Source: Caballeronia udeis (GTDB lineage Bacteria; Pseudomonadota; Gammaproteobacteria; Burkholderiales; Burkholderiaceae). From it: a stretch of DNA of 64,000 nucleotides. The translations under genes were made by a program, and so were the position numbers. Positions 27,669 through 37,473 of this stretch are shown here, in pieces. Below the pieces are notes generated by a model. It searched no databases. It saw nothing but the letters and a program-made list of their open reading frames with translations, and was not told the DNA's origin. Each line of letters begins with the position of its first letter. Within the stretch, counting starts at the first letter, position 1. The stretch is from positions 62,001-126,000 of the forward strand of contig NZ_FCOK02000019.1 of assembly GCF_001544555.2 (NCBI RefSeq). Direction: 5' to 3'.

Positions 27669-29881
27669 GCACGACCATCAACACCCCGGCTACGCCGGAT
27701 AAAACCCCCAGCGCCATCGAGGCGCTCGCTGCCAAGGCCGGTTTCGAGGTCGAGTGGCAGGACGCGCACAAGCAGATCCGGCGCGTGCCGGAAGAGACGC
27801 TGAAAGTGCTGCTGGAACGCCTCGGCCTGCCCTGCGGCAATGCCACGCAACTCAGGCAGAGCGCGGCGACGCTCGACGCCGAATTGTCCGGGCGCAAGCT
27901 GCCGCCGCTGATGACCGCGGAAATCGATCGTGGGATTTCCCTGCCGATGGCAGCCGTGAAAACAGGTGCTCGATACCGCATCGAACTGGAAAGCGGCGCG
28001 GTGATCGACGGGCGGTTCACCTCGCCGAAAGGAGCAACCGCGTTGCTCTCGCCGATCTCCGAGCCGGGTTATCACACGCTCGTGATCAACGAACAGCACA
28101 CGACGCTCGCGGTGGCGCCGGCGCGCTGCTACACCATCGACGACGCCTGGCGCGAGCTCGAACCCGGCGGTGGTGCGACCCCGCCGATGTGGGGCGTGGC
28201 CGCGCAGGTGTACGGCCTGCGGCGCGTAGGCGACGGCGGTGCGGGCGACTTCTCCGCGCTCGCGACGCTGGCCGCCGAGAGCGCCCAGCGCGGCGGCCAC
28301 GCAATCGCGATCAGCCCGATGCACGCCATGTTCAGCGCCGAGCCGCATAAATTCAGCCCGTATTCGCCTTCGTCGCGCTTGTTCCTGAACATCGCGCACA
28401 TCGATCCCGCGGCGGTGCTGGGCGTGGAAGCGGCGCAAGCGGCCATAAAAACAGCCGGTGTCGCCGATGAATTCGCCCAACTCGAAGCACTTCAGCTAAT
28501 CGACTGGCCACGCGTGATGACGGCGAAACTGGCCGTGCTGCGCGCGTTGTTCGCGCAGTTCAACGAGCAACATAGCGATACGTTGCACAAGGACTTCGCC
28601 CGTTTCGTGAAGCGCGGCGGACGCGCGCTGGAAGATCACGCTCGCTTCGAGGCGCTGCAGGCAGCGCAATTGAAAGAAGCCAACGAAGGCCACTGGCGCA
28701 ACTGGGCCGGAGAACTGCGCGATCCGCGCAGCGCGGCCGTCGCGGAATTCGCCGCTGCGCACCAGGACGAAGTCCAGTTTTTCCTGTTTGCACAATGGCT
28801 CGCGGCCAAGGGTTTGTCACATGCCCAGCACGTCGCACGCGACTCTGGCATGGCGATAGGCCTGATTGCAGATTTGGCCGTGGGTTGCGACAGCGCAGGC
28901 AGCCACGCGTGGTCGTATCGCGACGAAATGCTGCAGGGTGTGTCGGTCGGTGCGCCGCCTGATCTCTTCAACCAGGCCGGACAGTCGTGGGGTCTCACGA
29001 CCTTCTCCCCTCGCGCGATGCGCACGCAGGGTTTTTCGGCGTTTATCGATATGCTGCGTGCCGCGTTCACGCTCGCGGGCGGTATCCGTATTGATCACAT
29101 CCTCGGCTTGCGGCGTCTCTGGCTCGTACCCGACGGCGAAAGCGCGAAGAACGGCGCGTACCTGCGTTATCCGCTCGACGACCTGCTGCGGCTGATCGCG
29201 CTCGAGTCGTGGCGGCATAAAGCCATCGTGATCGGCGAGGACCTGGGCACGGTTCCGCCGGGCTTTCGCGAACGCTTGCAGGAACACGGCCTGCTCGGCA
29301 TCCGCGTGCTCTGGTTCGAACGCGCGGAAAAAGGCCCGGGCTTCAAGGCGCCGGCCGACTGGGATCACGACGTGGCCGCGACCACCACCACGCACGACCT
29401 GCCGACGGTCACCGGCTGGTGGATTGGCGAGGACATTGTGTGGCGCTCGAAGATCGGCCAGACAGCCGCGCGGGCGGACGGACAGGATCCTGTCGAATTG
29501 GCCCAGACAGAGCGTGGCGAGGACCGTAAATTGCTATGGTCTGCCTTTCAGGAAGCGGGTGTCGCCGCGCCCGATGTCTCCGTGCCCGCCGATATCTCCC
29601 CGCAGAACGCACCGGTAGACGAAGCGCTCGCGTTCGTGGCCTCCACGCCCGCGCCGCTCGCGATCTACCCGCTGGAAGATTTGCTCGCGCTCGCCGAGAT
29701 GCCGAACCTGCCCGGTTCCATCGACGAGCATCCGAACTGGCGCCGGCGGCTGGCGGTACCCGTATCCGAACTCTTCGACGACGATTCGTTCGTCGACCGC
29801 CTGCTTGCTGTCGACCAGGCCCGGCAGAAATCCGCCCGGACGAAGGCGGCCACGAGGCATAACGTTTCACCCACCGACTGA
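27665..29881 (+). CDS. malQ: 4-alpha-glucanotransferase (amylomaltase), GH77
   Basis: This 738-aa enzyme disproportionates short maltooligosaccharides. It has the long N-terminal extension of the E. coli-type MalQ (residues 1 to about 180, including TPPMWGVAAQVYGLR at the start of the catalytic part). The GH77 core has nucleophile Asp477 (GGIRIDHILGL), Glu525 (VIGEDLGTVP) and Asp578 (TTHDLPTVTGWW). GTG 27665 overlaps the treZ stop, and the treY ATG follows 4 nt after its own stop. In this cluster it recycles chains too short for TreY and supplies glucose and longer chains. Confidence 0.94.
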   Translation: MSTTINTPATPDKTPSAIEALAAKAGFEVEWQDAHKQIRRVPEETLKVLLERLGLPCGNATQLRQSAATLDAELSGRKLPPLMTAEIDRGISLPMAAVKTGARYRIELESGAVIDGRFTSPKGATALLSPISEPGYHTLVINEQHTTLAVAPARCYTIDDAWRELEPGGGATPPMWGVAAQVYGLRRVGDGGAGDFSALATLAAESAQRGGHAIAISPMHAMFSAEPHKFSPYSPSSRLFLNIAHIDPAAVLGVEAAQAAIKTAGVADEFAQLEALQLIDWPRVMTAKLAVLRALFAQFNEQHSDTLHKDFARFVKRGGRALEDHARFEALQAAQLKEANEGHWRNWAGELRDPRSAAVAEFAAAHQDEVQFFLFAQWLAAKGLSHAQHVARDSGMAIGLIADLAVGCDSAGSHAWSYRDEMLQGVSVGAPPDLFNQAGQSWGLTTFSPRAMRTQGFSAFIDMLRAAFTLAGGIRIDHILGLRRLWLVPDGESAKNGAYLRYPLDDLLRLIALESWRHKAIVIGEDLGTVPPGFRERLQEHGLLGIRVLWFERAEKGPGFKAPADWDHDVAATTTTHDLPTVTGWWIGEDIVWRSKIGQTAARADGQDPVELAQTERGEDRKLLWSAFQEAGVAAPDVSVPADISPQNAPVDEALAFVASTPAPLAIYPLEDLLALAEMPNLPGSIDEHPNWRRRLAVPVSELFDDDSFVDRLLAVDQARQKSARTKAATRHNVSPTD

Positions 29882-29885
29882 CACC

Positions 29886-32810
29886 ATGACCGTTCCACGC
29901 TCCACGCTCCGGCTGCAGCTACACAAGGATTTCACCTTCGACGACGCAGCGCGGCAGGTCGACTACATGGCCGCGCTCGGGATCAGTCACGCGTATTTAT
30001 CGCCGATCACGACAGCGACCAGCGGCTCGACGCATGGCTACGACACCGTGGACTACAACCGCGTCAATCCGGAACTTGGCGGTGAAGAAGGCCTGAGGCG
30101 CCTGGTCGAGAAACTGCGTGCGTACCAGATGGGTCTGATCGTGGACGTGGTGCCGAATCACATGGGCGTGGGCGGATCGGAAAACCTCTGGTGGATGGAC
30201 ATCCTCGAATGGGGGCGGCACGCGGCCCATGCGCGCTATTTCGACATCGACTGGCATTCGCCCGATCCCGCGTTACGCGGCAAAGTGCTCGCCCCGTTCC
30301 TGGGTGCCGCGTATGGCGAGGAATTGCAGGGCGGCAAGATCAAGCTCGTATTCGACGCCGACGCAGGCCGCTTCAAGATCGAGTGCTACACGCATACGTT
30401 TCCGGTGAGTCCGCTCGACTACACGTCGGTGTTGCAGGACCACGCGCCCGACATGGCGCAGCGCTTCACAGGGCTGTCCACGCAACCCGGCGACCAGCCA
30501 CGCGCAGACGAAGCGCGGGCCGCTTTGAAGGAATACGCGGCCGCGGCCGAAGGCAAGCAAGCCATTGACGCCGCCGTGCAGGCGCATTCCGGCGATAACC
30601 CCGTCGGCCGCGACCGCTTGCATCGGTTGCTGGAACGGCAGCACTACCGGCTCGCCTGGTGGCGCACCGCCGCGGATGAAGTGAACTGGCGCCGTTTCTT
30701 CGACGTCAGCACGCTCGGCGGCATGCGCGTCGAGCGCCCTGAAGTGTTCGAGGCATCGCATGCGCTGATTTTCAAGCTGTTCACCGAAGGGCTGATCGAC
30801 GGCGTGAGAATCGATCACGTCGATGGCCTCGCCGAACCGCGTGAATATTGCCAGCGTTTGCGTGGCCGGCTTGAAGAGCTCGCAGAGCATCGGCCGGAGA
30901 ATCTCAAGGAGGGCCGCACGTATTTCGTCGTCGAAAAAATCCTGGCGCGCGGCGAACCCGTGCGTGACGACTGGCGCATCGACGGCACCACCGGCTACGA
31001 CTTCATGAACGACGTCGGCGCGTTGCTGCACGATCCGCGCGGCGCCGAACCGCTGGCAAAAAGCTGGGCCGAATTGTCTGGACGCCCGGCGGACTTTGCC
31101 GTCGAAGCGGAAGCTGCGCGGCGCAAGATCCTGTCCGAGAACTTGTCCGCCGAACTCGACCGCGCCGCCCGGGCGCTGCATCGGATCGCGCGTGATACGC
31201 CCGTTACGCGCGACTTCGCGTATTCATCGCTGCGCCGGGTTGTGGCTGAACTCGTGGTGCACTTTCCGGTGTACCGGATCTACCCCGTGGGCGGTCAGCG
31301 CAGCGAAGACGATGAACGCTTTTTCTCGCAAGCTTATAAAAGCGCGAAGGCCGCGCTGTCACTCGCCGATCTGGTCATCCTTGATCAAGTCGCACAGTGG
31401 CTCGGCGGACCGGGCGGCGACGAAGCCGTCGAAGAGAAACCGCGTGAACGCGAGCGCCTGCTCGATCGCGGACGGGATCGGGATCGCGATCGTCAGTCCG
31501 CTGGCGTCCCTAACCAGAATTTGCAAGCGAACAGCGCAGGCTCGAATTCGAGCGGTTCACATCGACGCAACGCACAAACTCTGTTCTCCCAACTAACTTC
31601 GCCGGTCGCAGCCAAGGCGATTGAAGACACCGCGTGTTACCGATACGGCCGGCTGATCTCGCGCAACGAAGTGGGCGCCGATCCGGGCGAGTTCTCGCTG
31701 TCGGTCGATGCGTTCCACGCGGGTAATCTTGAACGCGCCAAACGCTTCCCGAACGCGATGCTCAACACCGCGACGCACGATCACAAACGCGGCGAAGACG
31801 TGCGCGCGCGGATCGCGGGTTTGAGCCAGATTCCCGATGAGTGGGCTGCAACGTTGCGAAGCTGGTCGACGTTGAACGCGCCGCATCGGCGTGTGTTGAA
31901 CGGCGATAAAAACGACTGGGCGCCGGGTGCTGCAGCCGAAGCCATGCTGTACCAGACGCTGGTCGGCTGCTGGCCGCCGACGCTCTCCCCCGACAACCAG
32001 GCGGGCGTGAAAGAATTCGCCGACCGCGTGAGCGCGTGGCAGTTGAAGGCGCTGCGTGAAGCCAAGTTACGCACGAGCTGGTTCGCGCCCGATGAAGCGT
32101 ACGAAAATGCATGCCGCGATTTTCTCTTCGATATCCTCGCGCCACAGCGTCGCGATGGTTTCCTGGGCGAATTGCCGGCGTTCGTGGAACGTGTCGCGCG
32201 GACCGGCGCGATCAATAGTTTCCAGCAGACGTTGTTGCGGCTGACATCGCCCGGTGTGCCGGATCTTTATCAGGGAACCGAACTATGGGACTTCAGTCTC
32301 GTCGATCCCGATAACCGGCGGCCGGTCGACTTCGATCAGCGGCGAGCATGGTTGAGTGAAGGGGAGGCGGAGGGTGCGCCATCGGAGCAATTAAAAAACT
32401 GGCGCGATGGCCGGGTGAAGCTGGGTATTGTGCGGCGAGCACTGGCGTTGCGCACGCACGCGCACTCGCTATTCGAACAGGGTGCTTATATCCCGCTGAA
32501 GGTGGAAGGCGCACATGCGGACAGCGTGATTGCATTTGCACGGCATGCAGGCAGCGCGTACGCGGTGGTGATCGCGACACGGCTGGCCGATTCGTTGCTG
32601 GCTGGAAGCAATACCGGCCTGCCGTTGGTGGATGCCGCTCATTGGGGCGATACGGCAGTCCTTTTGCCGGAGGCGCTGGCGTCAAGAGCGTTGTTCGACT
32701 GGCTGAGCCCGAACGCGCCGACGTCGGATGGCCAGCGCTTGTTCATGCGCGACGCGCTGGCGTCGATGCCGGTCGCGTTGCTGATGGAGGAAGGGGTACC
32801 GCGAGTATGA
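29886..32810 (+). CDS. treY: Malto-oligosyltrehalose synthase
   Basis: This 974-aa GH13 enzyme converts the reducing-end alpha-1,4 bond of maltooligosaccharides to a trehalose-type bond. It starts TLRLQLHKDFTFDDAARQVDY, has Asp310 (GVRIDHVDGL) and Glu350 (FVVEKIL), and ends with TSPGVPDLYQGTELWDFSLVDPDNRRP, all TreY signatures. Residues about 517-569 form an unusual charged, low-complexity insert (Glu/Arg-rich, then RDRDRDR, then Asn/Ser-rich). The DNA there has GATCG-type repeats. ATG 29886 is 4 nt after the malQ stop. It is the last gene of the cluster, convergent with the next gene. Confidence 0.93.
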   Translation: MTVPRSTLRLQLHKDFTFDDAARQVDYMAALGISHAYLSPITTATSGSTHGYDTVDYNRVNPELGGEEGLRRLVEKLRAYQMGLIVDVVPNHMGVGGSENLWWMDILEWGRHAAHARYFDIDWHSPDPALRGKVLAPFLGAAYGEELQGGKIKLVFDADAGRFKIECYTHTFPVSPLDYTSVLQDHAPDMAQRFTGLSTQPGDQPRADEARAALKEYAAAAEGKQAIDAAVQAHSGDNPVGRDRLHRLLERQHYRLAWWRTAADEVNWRRFFDVSTLGGMRVERPEVFEASHALIFKLFTEGLIDGVRIDHVDGLAEPREYCQRLRGRLEELAEHRPENLKEGRTYFVVEKILARGEPVRDDWRIDGTTGYDFMNDVGALLHDPRGAEPLAKSWAELSGRPADFAVEAEAARRKILSENLSAELDRAARALHRIARDTPVTRDFAYSSLRRVVAELVVHFPVYRIYPVGGQRSEDDERFFSQAYKSAKAALSLADLVILDQVAQWLGGPGGDEAVEEKPRERERLLDRGRDRDRDRQSAGVPNQNLQANSAGSNSSGSHRRNAQTLFSQLTSPVAAKAIEDTACYRYGRLISRNEVGADPGEFSLSVDAFHAGNLERAKRFPNAMLNTATHDHKRGEDVRARIAGLSQIPDEWAATLRSWSTLNAPHRRVLNGDKNDWAPGAAAEAMLYQTLVGCWPPTLSPDNQAGVKEFADRVSAWQLKALREAKLRTSWFAPDEAYENACRDFLFDILAPQRRDGFLGELPAFVERVARTGAINSFQQTLLRLTSPGVPDLYQGTELWDFSLVDPDNRRPVDFDQRRAWLSEGEAEGAPSEQLKNWRDGRVKLGIVRRALALRTHAHSLFEQGAYIPLKVEGAHADSVIAFARHAGSAYAVVIATRLADSLLAGSNTGLPLVDAAHWGDTAVLLPEALASRALFDWLSPNAPTSDGQRLFMRDALASMPVALLMEEGVPRV

Positions 32811-32841
32811 ATGGGCTCAGGGCTCCCAAGCGGGGTGAAAA

Positions 32842-34257
32842 TCACTCCGCTTCCTGCGCCACCTCTTCATGCGGGTACACGCGTACCAGCACGATGCGCG
32901 GTCCGTTCATCTTCTTCACCACGATATCGAAACGATCAAAACCGACCCTTTGCCCTTCGCTCGGCAGGTCGCCCAGCGCATTGATCACGAGTCCGCCGAC
33001 CGACTCCGCCTGGCCCTCGTCAATGTCAATCCCCAACGCCCGTTCAAGAGACACCACCGGCAAGCTGCCCTTGCCCATCAGCGTGCCGTCGTCCATGCGC
33101 GACCAGTCTGCGTCGCCTTGACGGAACTCGTCGTGAATCTGGCCGACCAGCGCGCCCAGCAGGTTATCGAGCGTCAGGAAGCCGATCGGCTTTTGCCCCT
33201 TGCGGCCGACCAGCGCAAAGTGCGGCGCGCCCTTGCGAAAGCGGCGGAACAATTCAAGCGCCGACAGATTGCCCGCCACGTATTGCACCGGCCGCACATG
33301 CTGGGCCAGCGCGTCCGGCTTCGTGTCCTGGCGGTTCAGGCCCAGCAGGCCGCGCCCGGCGCCATTGCGTGCAAGCAGCAGGTCTTTCAGGTGAATCATG
33401 CCGAGGACATGCTCACCGGAGGCATCGGCGAACAGGGGATAGCGGCTGAAGCGGTGGCGCGCAATCACCTGCATGTTGTCGCGCATGGGCACGTCGTTGC
33501 GCAGGCCGACCATTTCGTGATTCGGGCGCATCAGGTCTGAGACCGTCATGCGGCTGAAATCGAGCGAATGGGCGATGGTGTTCCATTCATCAGCGTTATA
33601 GGCAGACCCGGCAGACCCGGCTAAACCCGCCATGCCGGTTGCGTCCGGCAAGGGAGCGGTCGACGCCCCGCTCAAGCGACGGCCGCGCAGGATCAGCTTG
33701 AGTTCATCGGTGGAATAGTGAGCGTCGCCGCCATGTTCCCCTCCGAGCCCGAACAACCGCAACACGAAATTCGCGCTCGAATTCAGCACCCAGATGAACG
33801 GGTACATTGCCCAGTAAAAACCGTAGAGCGGCATGGCGACCCACAGGCCGACCTGTTCCGCGCGCCGGATCGCCCACGATTTCGGCGCGAGTTCACCCAC
33901 CACGATGTGCAGGAACGAAATACAGGAGAACGCGAAGAACAGCGAGACGGCGTCGATCAGCTTGGCCGATTCGATACCCGCGAGCGCGAACAACGGATGC
34001 AGCAATTGAGCGAACGCCGGTTCGCCCAGCCAGCCAAGCCCGAGCGACGCCAGCGTGATGCCAAGCTGACACGCGGACAGGTACGCGTCGAGCTTGCCAT
34101 GGACCTTGGCCAGCAAACGGCCAGGCAAACCGTTCGACCGTGCGATTGCCTGAACGCGCGTGGCGCGCAATTTGACGAGTCCGAACTCGGCCGCGACGAA
34201 AAAACCGTTCAACGCGACGAGCAACAAGGCACCAATTAGCGCGACAACCTGATTCAA
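32842..34257 (-). CDS. Hemolysin-family CNNM/CBS/CorC-HlyC membrane protein
   Basis: This 471-aa protein has the classical three-part layout. The N-terminal CNNM (DUF21) membrane domain (about 1-200) has four hydrophobic helices and begins VVALIGALLLVALNGFFVAAEFGLVK. A tandem CBS pair follows (about 245-365, VSDLMRPNHEM and ICLKDLLLA-like segments), and the C-terminal CorC/HlyC domain (about 375-465) contains GLVINALGDLPSEGQRVGFDRF. Relatives are implicated in magnesium or cobalt efflux. The old name hemolysin does not imply toxin activity. An Ala/Gly-rich spacer near residues 205-225 separates the membrane and CBS parts. It converges on treY with a 31-bp gap. Confidence 0.9.
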   Translation of the reverse strand: MNQVVALIGALLLVALNGFFVAAEFGLVKLRATRVQAIARSNGLPGRLLAKVHGKLDAYLSACQLGITLASLGLGWLGEPAFAQLLHPLFALAGIESAKLIDAVSLFFAFSCISFLHIVVGELAPKSWAIRRAEQVGLWVAMPLYGFYWAMYPFIWVLNSSANFVLRLFGLGGEHGGDAHYSTDELKLILRGRRLSGASTAPLPDATGMAGLAGSAGSAYNADEWNTIAHSLDFSRMTVSDLMRPNHEMVGLRNDVPMRDNMQVIARHRFSRYPLFADASGEHVLGMIHLKDLLLARNGAGRGLLGLNRQDTKPDALAQHVRPVQYVAGNLSALELFRRFRKGAPHFALVGRKGQKPIGFLTLDNLLGALVGQIHDEFRQGDADWSRMDDGTLMGKGSLPVVSLERALGIDIDEGQAESVGGLVINALGDLPSEGQRVGFDRFDIVVKKMNGPRIVLVRVYPHEEVAQEAE

Positions 34258-34318
34258 AGCAACTTGCTCCGCAAAATGAAAGCACCAGTATAGAGGCGCA
34301 AGTTGATCGAAAGTTAAA

Positions 34319-35488
34319 TCAGGCGGCGCTCAACGGCACGCGAAACCTGAGCGCAACGGGGGCGCCATCGGTGAAATCGTCGTGTTCGAACGTACCGCCG
34401 TGCGCTTCCGCCACGCGTTTGCACAGCGCGAGCACCCACGCAATTCGCGCGGCTTCCCGAGGCAACATTGCCTGGGTGCGCGCAAATGTCTCAAGCACAT
34501 GGGGGAGTTCGGGATCCAAAAGTGCTTTCTGCGATACGGTGAACGTGACGACCGCGCTGAACGCACCGCCGTCCGCGAGGCCGCTCAACATCACCTTCGA
34601 ATCCGCCGCGCTCGCCTCGGTGGCGAACGCAAGCATCAGCCAGAGCGCCTGGGCGAGACGTTCGCCGTCGGCGCTGATTTGCTCTTCCACCAACGCTGAT
34701 TCGACATGCAGCATGACATGCCGCGCGCTCGCCAGACTCGCGCGAGCTTGGCGAACGCTCTCTTCCATCAGGCGCCGCAGCGCGAGCGGCGCGCGGTCGA
34801 GCGGGAGCGTCCTGGTCTCGGCGCGGGTGGTATCGATAAGTTGCTCGATCAGCTTCACTTGCTGTTCCACGCCCGAGCGAATGCCGCCGAGCGCGCGTTG
34901 GGCGGCGGTGTCGGTGGTATCGACTTTGCGCTCCAGCACGTAACCCCAGCTATGGATCGCGTTCAGCGGACCGCGCAGATCATGCGATACAACGCCGAGC
35001 ACATGATCACGCATGAACAGCGCCGCTTCCGCGCGCAGATGCGCAGTGCGGTCATCGGCTTGCGCCGCCTGGCCTTCCGCCGAAGCCGATGCCAATCCTG
35101 CAGGGCTATACGGCGAGACGATCAGCGACACGGTGTCGGCCCCGCCGGTGCCGCCAGGCAACGCGAGGATGGTGAACGAACGCGATCTCGACCGCGCACC
35201 TTCGCCCTCGTCAATGGATACCCGCGCGCGACGCACGCTGCCGGCGGCAATGGCGGCGTCGGCGGCTTCGGCGAGCACGGCGATCAGGGGTTTGGGTAAG
35301 GCGGTATCGGCGAGAGCACGGCCTTGCAACGCATTAGCGTCGAGATCGAACAAATGCGCGAGAACGGTATCGGCTGACAGACAGCGTTGCGCGAGATCCA
35401 GCACGAGCACGCCGTCCGTGCCCGCTACCGGCGCTTCAGGACGGGGAACGCACCCCGTTTCGACCGTGCCGGAAAAAGACGTTGTCAC
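34319..35488 (-). CDS. PAS-like sensor histidine kinase with a degenerate ATP-binding domain
   Basis: This 389-aa protein starts at GTG 35488 with AAGGA 9 nt upstream. Residues about 20-135 look like a PAS sensor (DGVLVLDLAQRCLSADTVLA). The dimerisation/phosphoacceptor domain is clear, with His169 in VVSHDLRGPLNAIHSW. The following ATP-binding region is hard to recognise. Where an N-box is expected the sequence reads ERLAQALWLMLAFATEA with no Asn, and no DxGxG or GxGxG box is visible before the terminal GGTFEHDD segment. It has no membrane segment. No response regulator is adjacent. It may be catalytically weak or act as a phosphotransfer or scaffold protein. Confidence 0.8.
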   Translation of the reverse strand: MTTSFSGTVETGCVPRPEAPVAGTDGVLVLDLAQRCLSADTVLAHLFDLDANALQGRALADTALPKPLIAVLAEAADAAIAAGSVRRARVSIDEGEGARSRSRSFTILALPGGTGGADTVSLIVSPYSPAGLASASAEGQAAQADDRTAHLRAEAALFMRDHVLGVVSHDLRGPLNAIHSWGYVLERKVDTTDTAAQRALGGIRSGVEQQVKLIEQLIDTTRAETRTLPLDRAPLALRRLMEESVRQARASLASARHVMLHVESALVEEQISADGERLAQALWLMLAFATEASAADSKVMLSGLADGGAFSAVVTFTVSQKALLDPELPHVLETFARTQAMLPREAARIAWVLALCKRVAEAHGGTFEHDDFTDGAPVALRFRVPLSAA

Positions 35489-35741
35489 GATAGGAGGTCC
35501 TTGAGCGTTGATGAGTGCGAGTATCTTGCCCGGTGTTATCGAGATGACTGGCCATTATAGAAGATGGCTTCCGGGCTTTCTGCCTGGGGCTGGCCGGTCC
35601 TTCCTCCCCATTTTGGAGATATGGCCAGAGCGAGCAGCAAACCGCGTGCACGCTTCGCCGGGTGTAACGATGCCACCCGAAAGCCCTACAATACCGGTTT
35701 TAGATCCAGCCGGCGGTGCCGGCTTTCACAAGGAGTGTTAC

Positions 35742-36083
35742 ATGGCGATCGTGACGACCGACTCAGGGCTCAAGTATGAAGATTTGACGGTGGGCGAAGG
35801 TGCTGAAGCCGTTGCCGGCAAGTCGGTGAGCGTGCATTACACGGGCTGGCTCACGGACGGCCAGAAGTTCGACTCCAGTCACGACCGTAATGATCCGTTC
35901 GCTTTTGTGCTCGGCGGCGGCATGGTCATCAAGGGCTGGGACGAAGGTGTGCAGGGTATGAAGGTAGGCGGCAAGCGCAAGCTGACCATTCCGCCGCAAC
36001 TCGGTTATGGCGTGCGCGGCGCCGGTGGCGTGATTCCGCCGAATGCGACGCTGGTGTTTGAAGTGGAATTGCTGGAAGTTTAA
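35742..36083 (+). CDS. FKBP-type peptidyl-prolyl cis-trans isomerase
   Basis: This 113-aa single-domain FKBP catalyses cis-trans isomerisation of X-Pro bonds. It carries the FKBP signature [20 protein letters not shown], then [20 protein letters not shown] and the C-terminal [23 protein letters not shown], with no signal peptide, so it is cytoplasmic. ATG 35742 has a strong AAGGAG 6 nt upstream. A TACAAT hexamer (35687-35692) could be the -10 of its own promoter. It is divergent from the sensor kinase and convergent with metZ. Confidence 0.92.
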   Translation: MAIVTTDSGLKYEDLTVGEGAEAVAGKSVSVHYTGWLTDGQKFDSSHDRNDPFAFVLGGGMVIKGWDEGVQGMKVGGKRKLTIPPQLGYGVRGAGGVIPPNATLVFEVELLEV

Positions 36084-36193
36084 GGTTCGTTCGCGCCGAC
36101 GGGTTTTGAATGGACCGTCGGTGCGACTGGGCGGGAGTGCCGGGTTGGGTGTTCGCTAAGCCCAAACCCGGTCCCCGCCCCGCGCAACCGGAA

Positions 36194-37384
36194 TTACCCG
36201 TTCAATCCCCGCTCCAGATCCCCGCGAATATCTCCGGCATTTTCCAGTCCCACCGCCAGCCGGATCAACCCTTCGCGAATCCCCGACGCTTCCCGCACCT
36301 CAGGCGTCAACCGTCCGTGCGTTGTCGTCGACGGATGGGTGATGGTCGTACGCGTATCTCCAAGATTGCCGGTGATCGAACAAATTTTCGTTGCATCTAT
36401 CACGCGCCACGCATTCGCGCGCTGCTCTTCACGCGTCTGACCCTTCAACTCGAACGACACGATCGCCCCGCCCGCCTTCTGCTGCTTCTTCGCAATCGCG
36501 TATTGCGGATGTGACTCGAGCCCTGGATAAAACACGCGTTCAATTGCCGGATGCGTTTCCAGCCATCGCGCGATTTCCAGCGCATTCGCCGACTGCTTTT
36601 CCACCCGCAACGACAGCGTTTCCATCCCCTTCAACAACACCCACGCGTTGAACGCAGACAACGTCGGTCCCGCACTGCGCACGAACGGAAACACCTTTTC
36701 CATGATGAACTGCTTCGACCCGACCAACGCGCCGCCCAGCACGCGTCCCTGACCGTCGAGGAACTTGGTGGCCGAGTGCATCACGACATCCGCACCAAGC
36801 TTCAGCGGCTGCTGCAAAGCCGGGCTACAGAAGCAGTTATCGACGACAAACAACGCGCCCACTTCCTTCGAAATCTTCCCGATCGCCTCAATATCCGCAA
36901 TCTCGGTCAGCGGATTCGACGGCGTCTCCAGAAAAAACATCTTCGTCTCGGGACGCACGGCGGCTCGCCATTCATCCAGATTGGTAGGATCGACGAACGT
37001 GGTCGTGATGCCGAACTTCGTGAAGATCTGCGAGAACATGCCCACCGTCGACCCGAACAAGCTCTTCGAGCTGACCAGGTGGTCGCCCTGCTGCATGGAG
37101 CACATCACCACCGACATGATCGCGGCCATGCCCGACGCCGTCGCCATACACGCCTCCCCGCCTTCAAGAGCCGCCAGGCGGTTCTGGAACATCGCGACCG
37201 TCGGGTTCGTAAAGCGCGAGTACGTGTAAGCCTCTTCGGCGTTCTTGAAGCTCTCCGCGGCATGCGCGGCGCTCTCGAACACAAAGCTCGATGTCAGGAA
37301 AATCGCTTCCGAGTGCTCGTTGAAGTCACTGCGCAGCGTTCCGGCGCGAACGGCGAGCGTATCGAAGTTGAGGTTTTCGTCCAT
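36194..37384 (-). CDS. metZ: O-succinylhomoserine sulfhydrylase
   Basis: This 396-aa PLP enzyme of the Cys/Met metabolism family makes homocysteine directly from O-succinylhomoserine and sulfide. Signatures include the YSRFTNPTVAMFQNRLAALE N-terminal segment, the ATASGMAAI turn, and the PLP lysine in MHSATKFLDGQG. The chosen start ATG 37384 has a GGAAAA box. Two in-frame ATGs at 37399 and 37405 lack a usable ribosome site. The gene lies downstream of purF, and a terminator-like hairpin stands in its leader about 55 nt before the start, possibly an attenuator. Confidence 0.9.
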   Translation of the reverse strand: MDENLNFDTLAVRAGTLRSDFNEHSEAIFLTSSFVFESAAHAAESFKNAEEAYTYSRFTNPTVAMFQNRLAALEGGEACMATASGMAAIMSVVMCSMQQGDHLVSSKSLFGSTVGMFSQIFTKFGITTTFVDPTNLDEWRAAVRPETKMFFLETPSNPLTEIADIEAIGKISKEVGALFVVDNCFCSPALQQPLKLGADVVMHSATKFLDGQGRVLGGALVGSKQFIMEKVFPFVRSAGPTLSAFNAWVLLKGMETLSLRVEKQSANALEIARWLETHPAIERVFYPGLESHPQYAIAKKQQKAGGAIVSFELKGQTREEQRANAWRVIDATKICSITGNLGDTRTTITHPSTTTHGRLTPEVREASGIREGLIRLAVGLENAGDIRGDLERGLNG

Positions 37385-37438
37385 GTTCGTGTTTTCCATT
37401 CCCATCTATTCATTAGCCCGGCCAGAAAACCGGGACGC

Positions 37439-37473
37439 AAAAAAGCCCGCTTCTGCGTCAGCATGAGCGGGCT
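37439..37473 (-). terminator. Intrinsic terminator or attenuator between purF and metZ
   Basis: On the reverse strand AGCCCGCT and AGCGGGCT (37466-37473 and 37444-37451) form an 8-bp stem with a 14-nt loop, followed by a run of T (37443-37439). It lies 55 nt upstream of the metZ start, and no convincing promoter lies between them. Complementary AGCCTG and CAGGCT words upstream (near 37555 and 37485) could pair in the same leader. It may simply end the purF message, or act as a conditional terminator for metZ. Confidence 0.65.

Noticed and set aside
36140-36171. Imperfect stem between the FKBP gene and metZ as a terminator
   Set aside because: The stem has a bulge and no T-run on either strand, so it is too weak to list.
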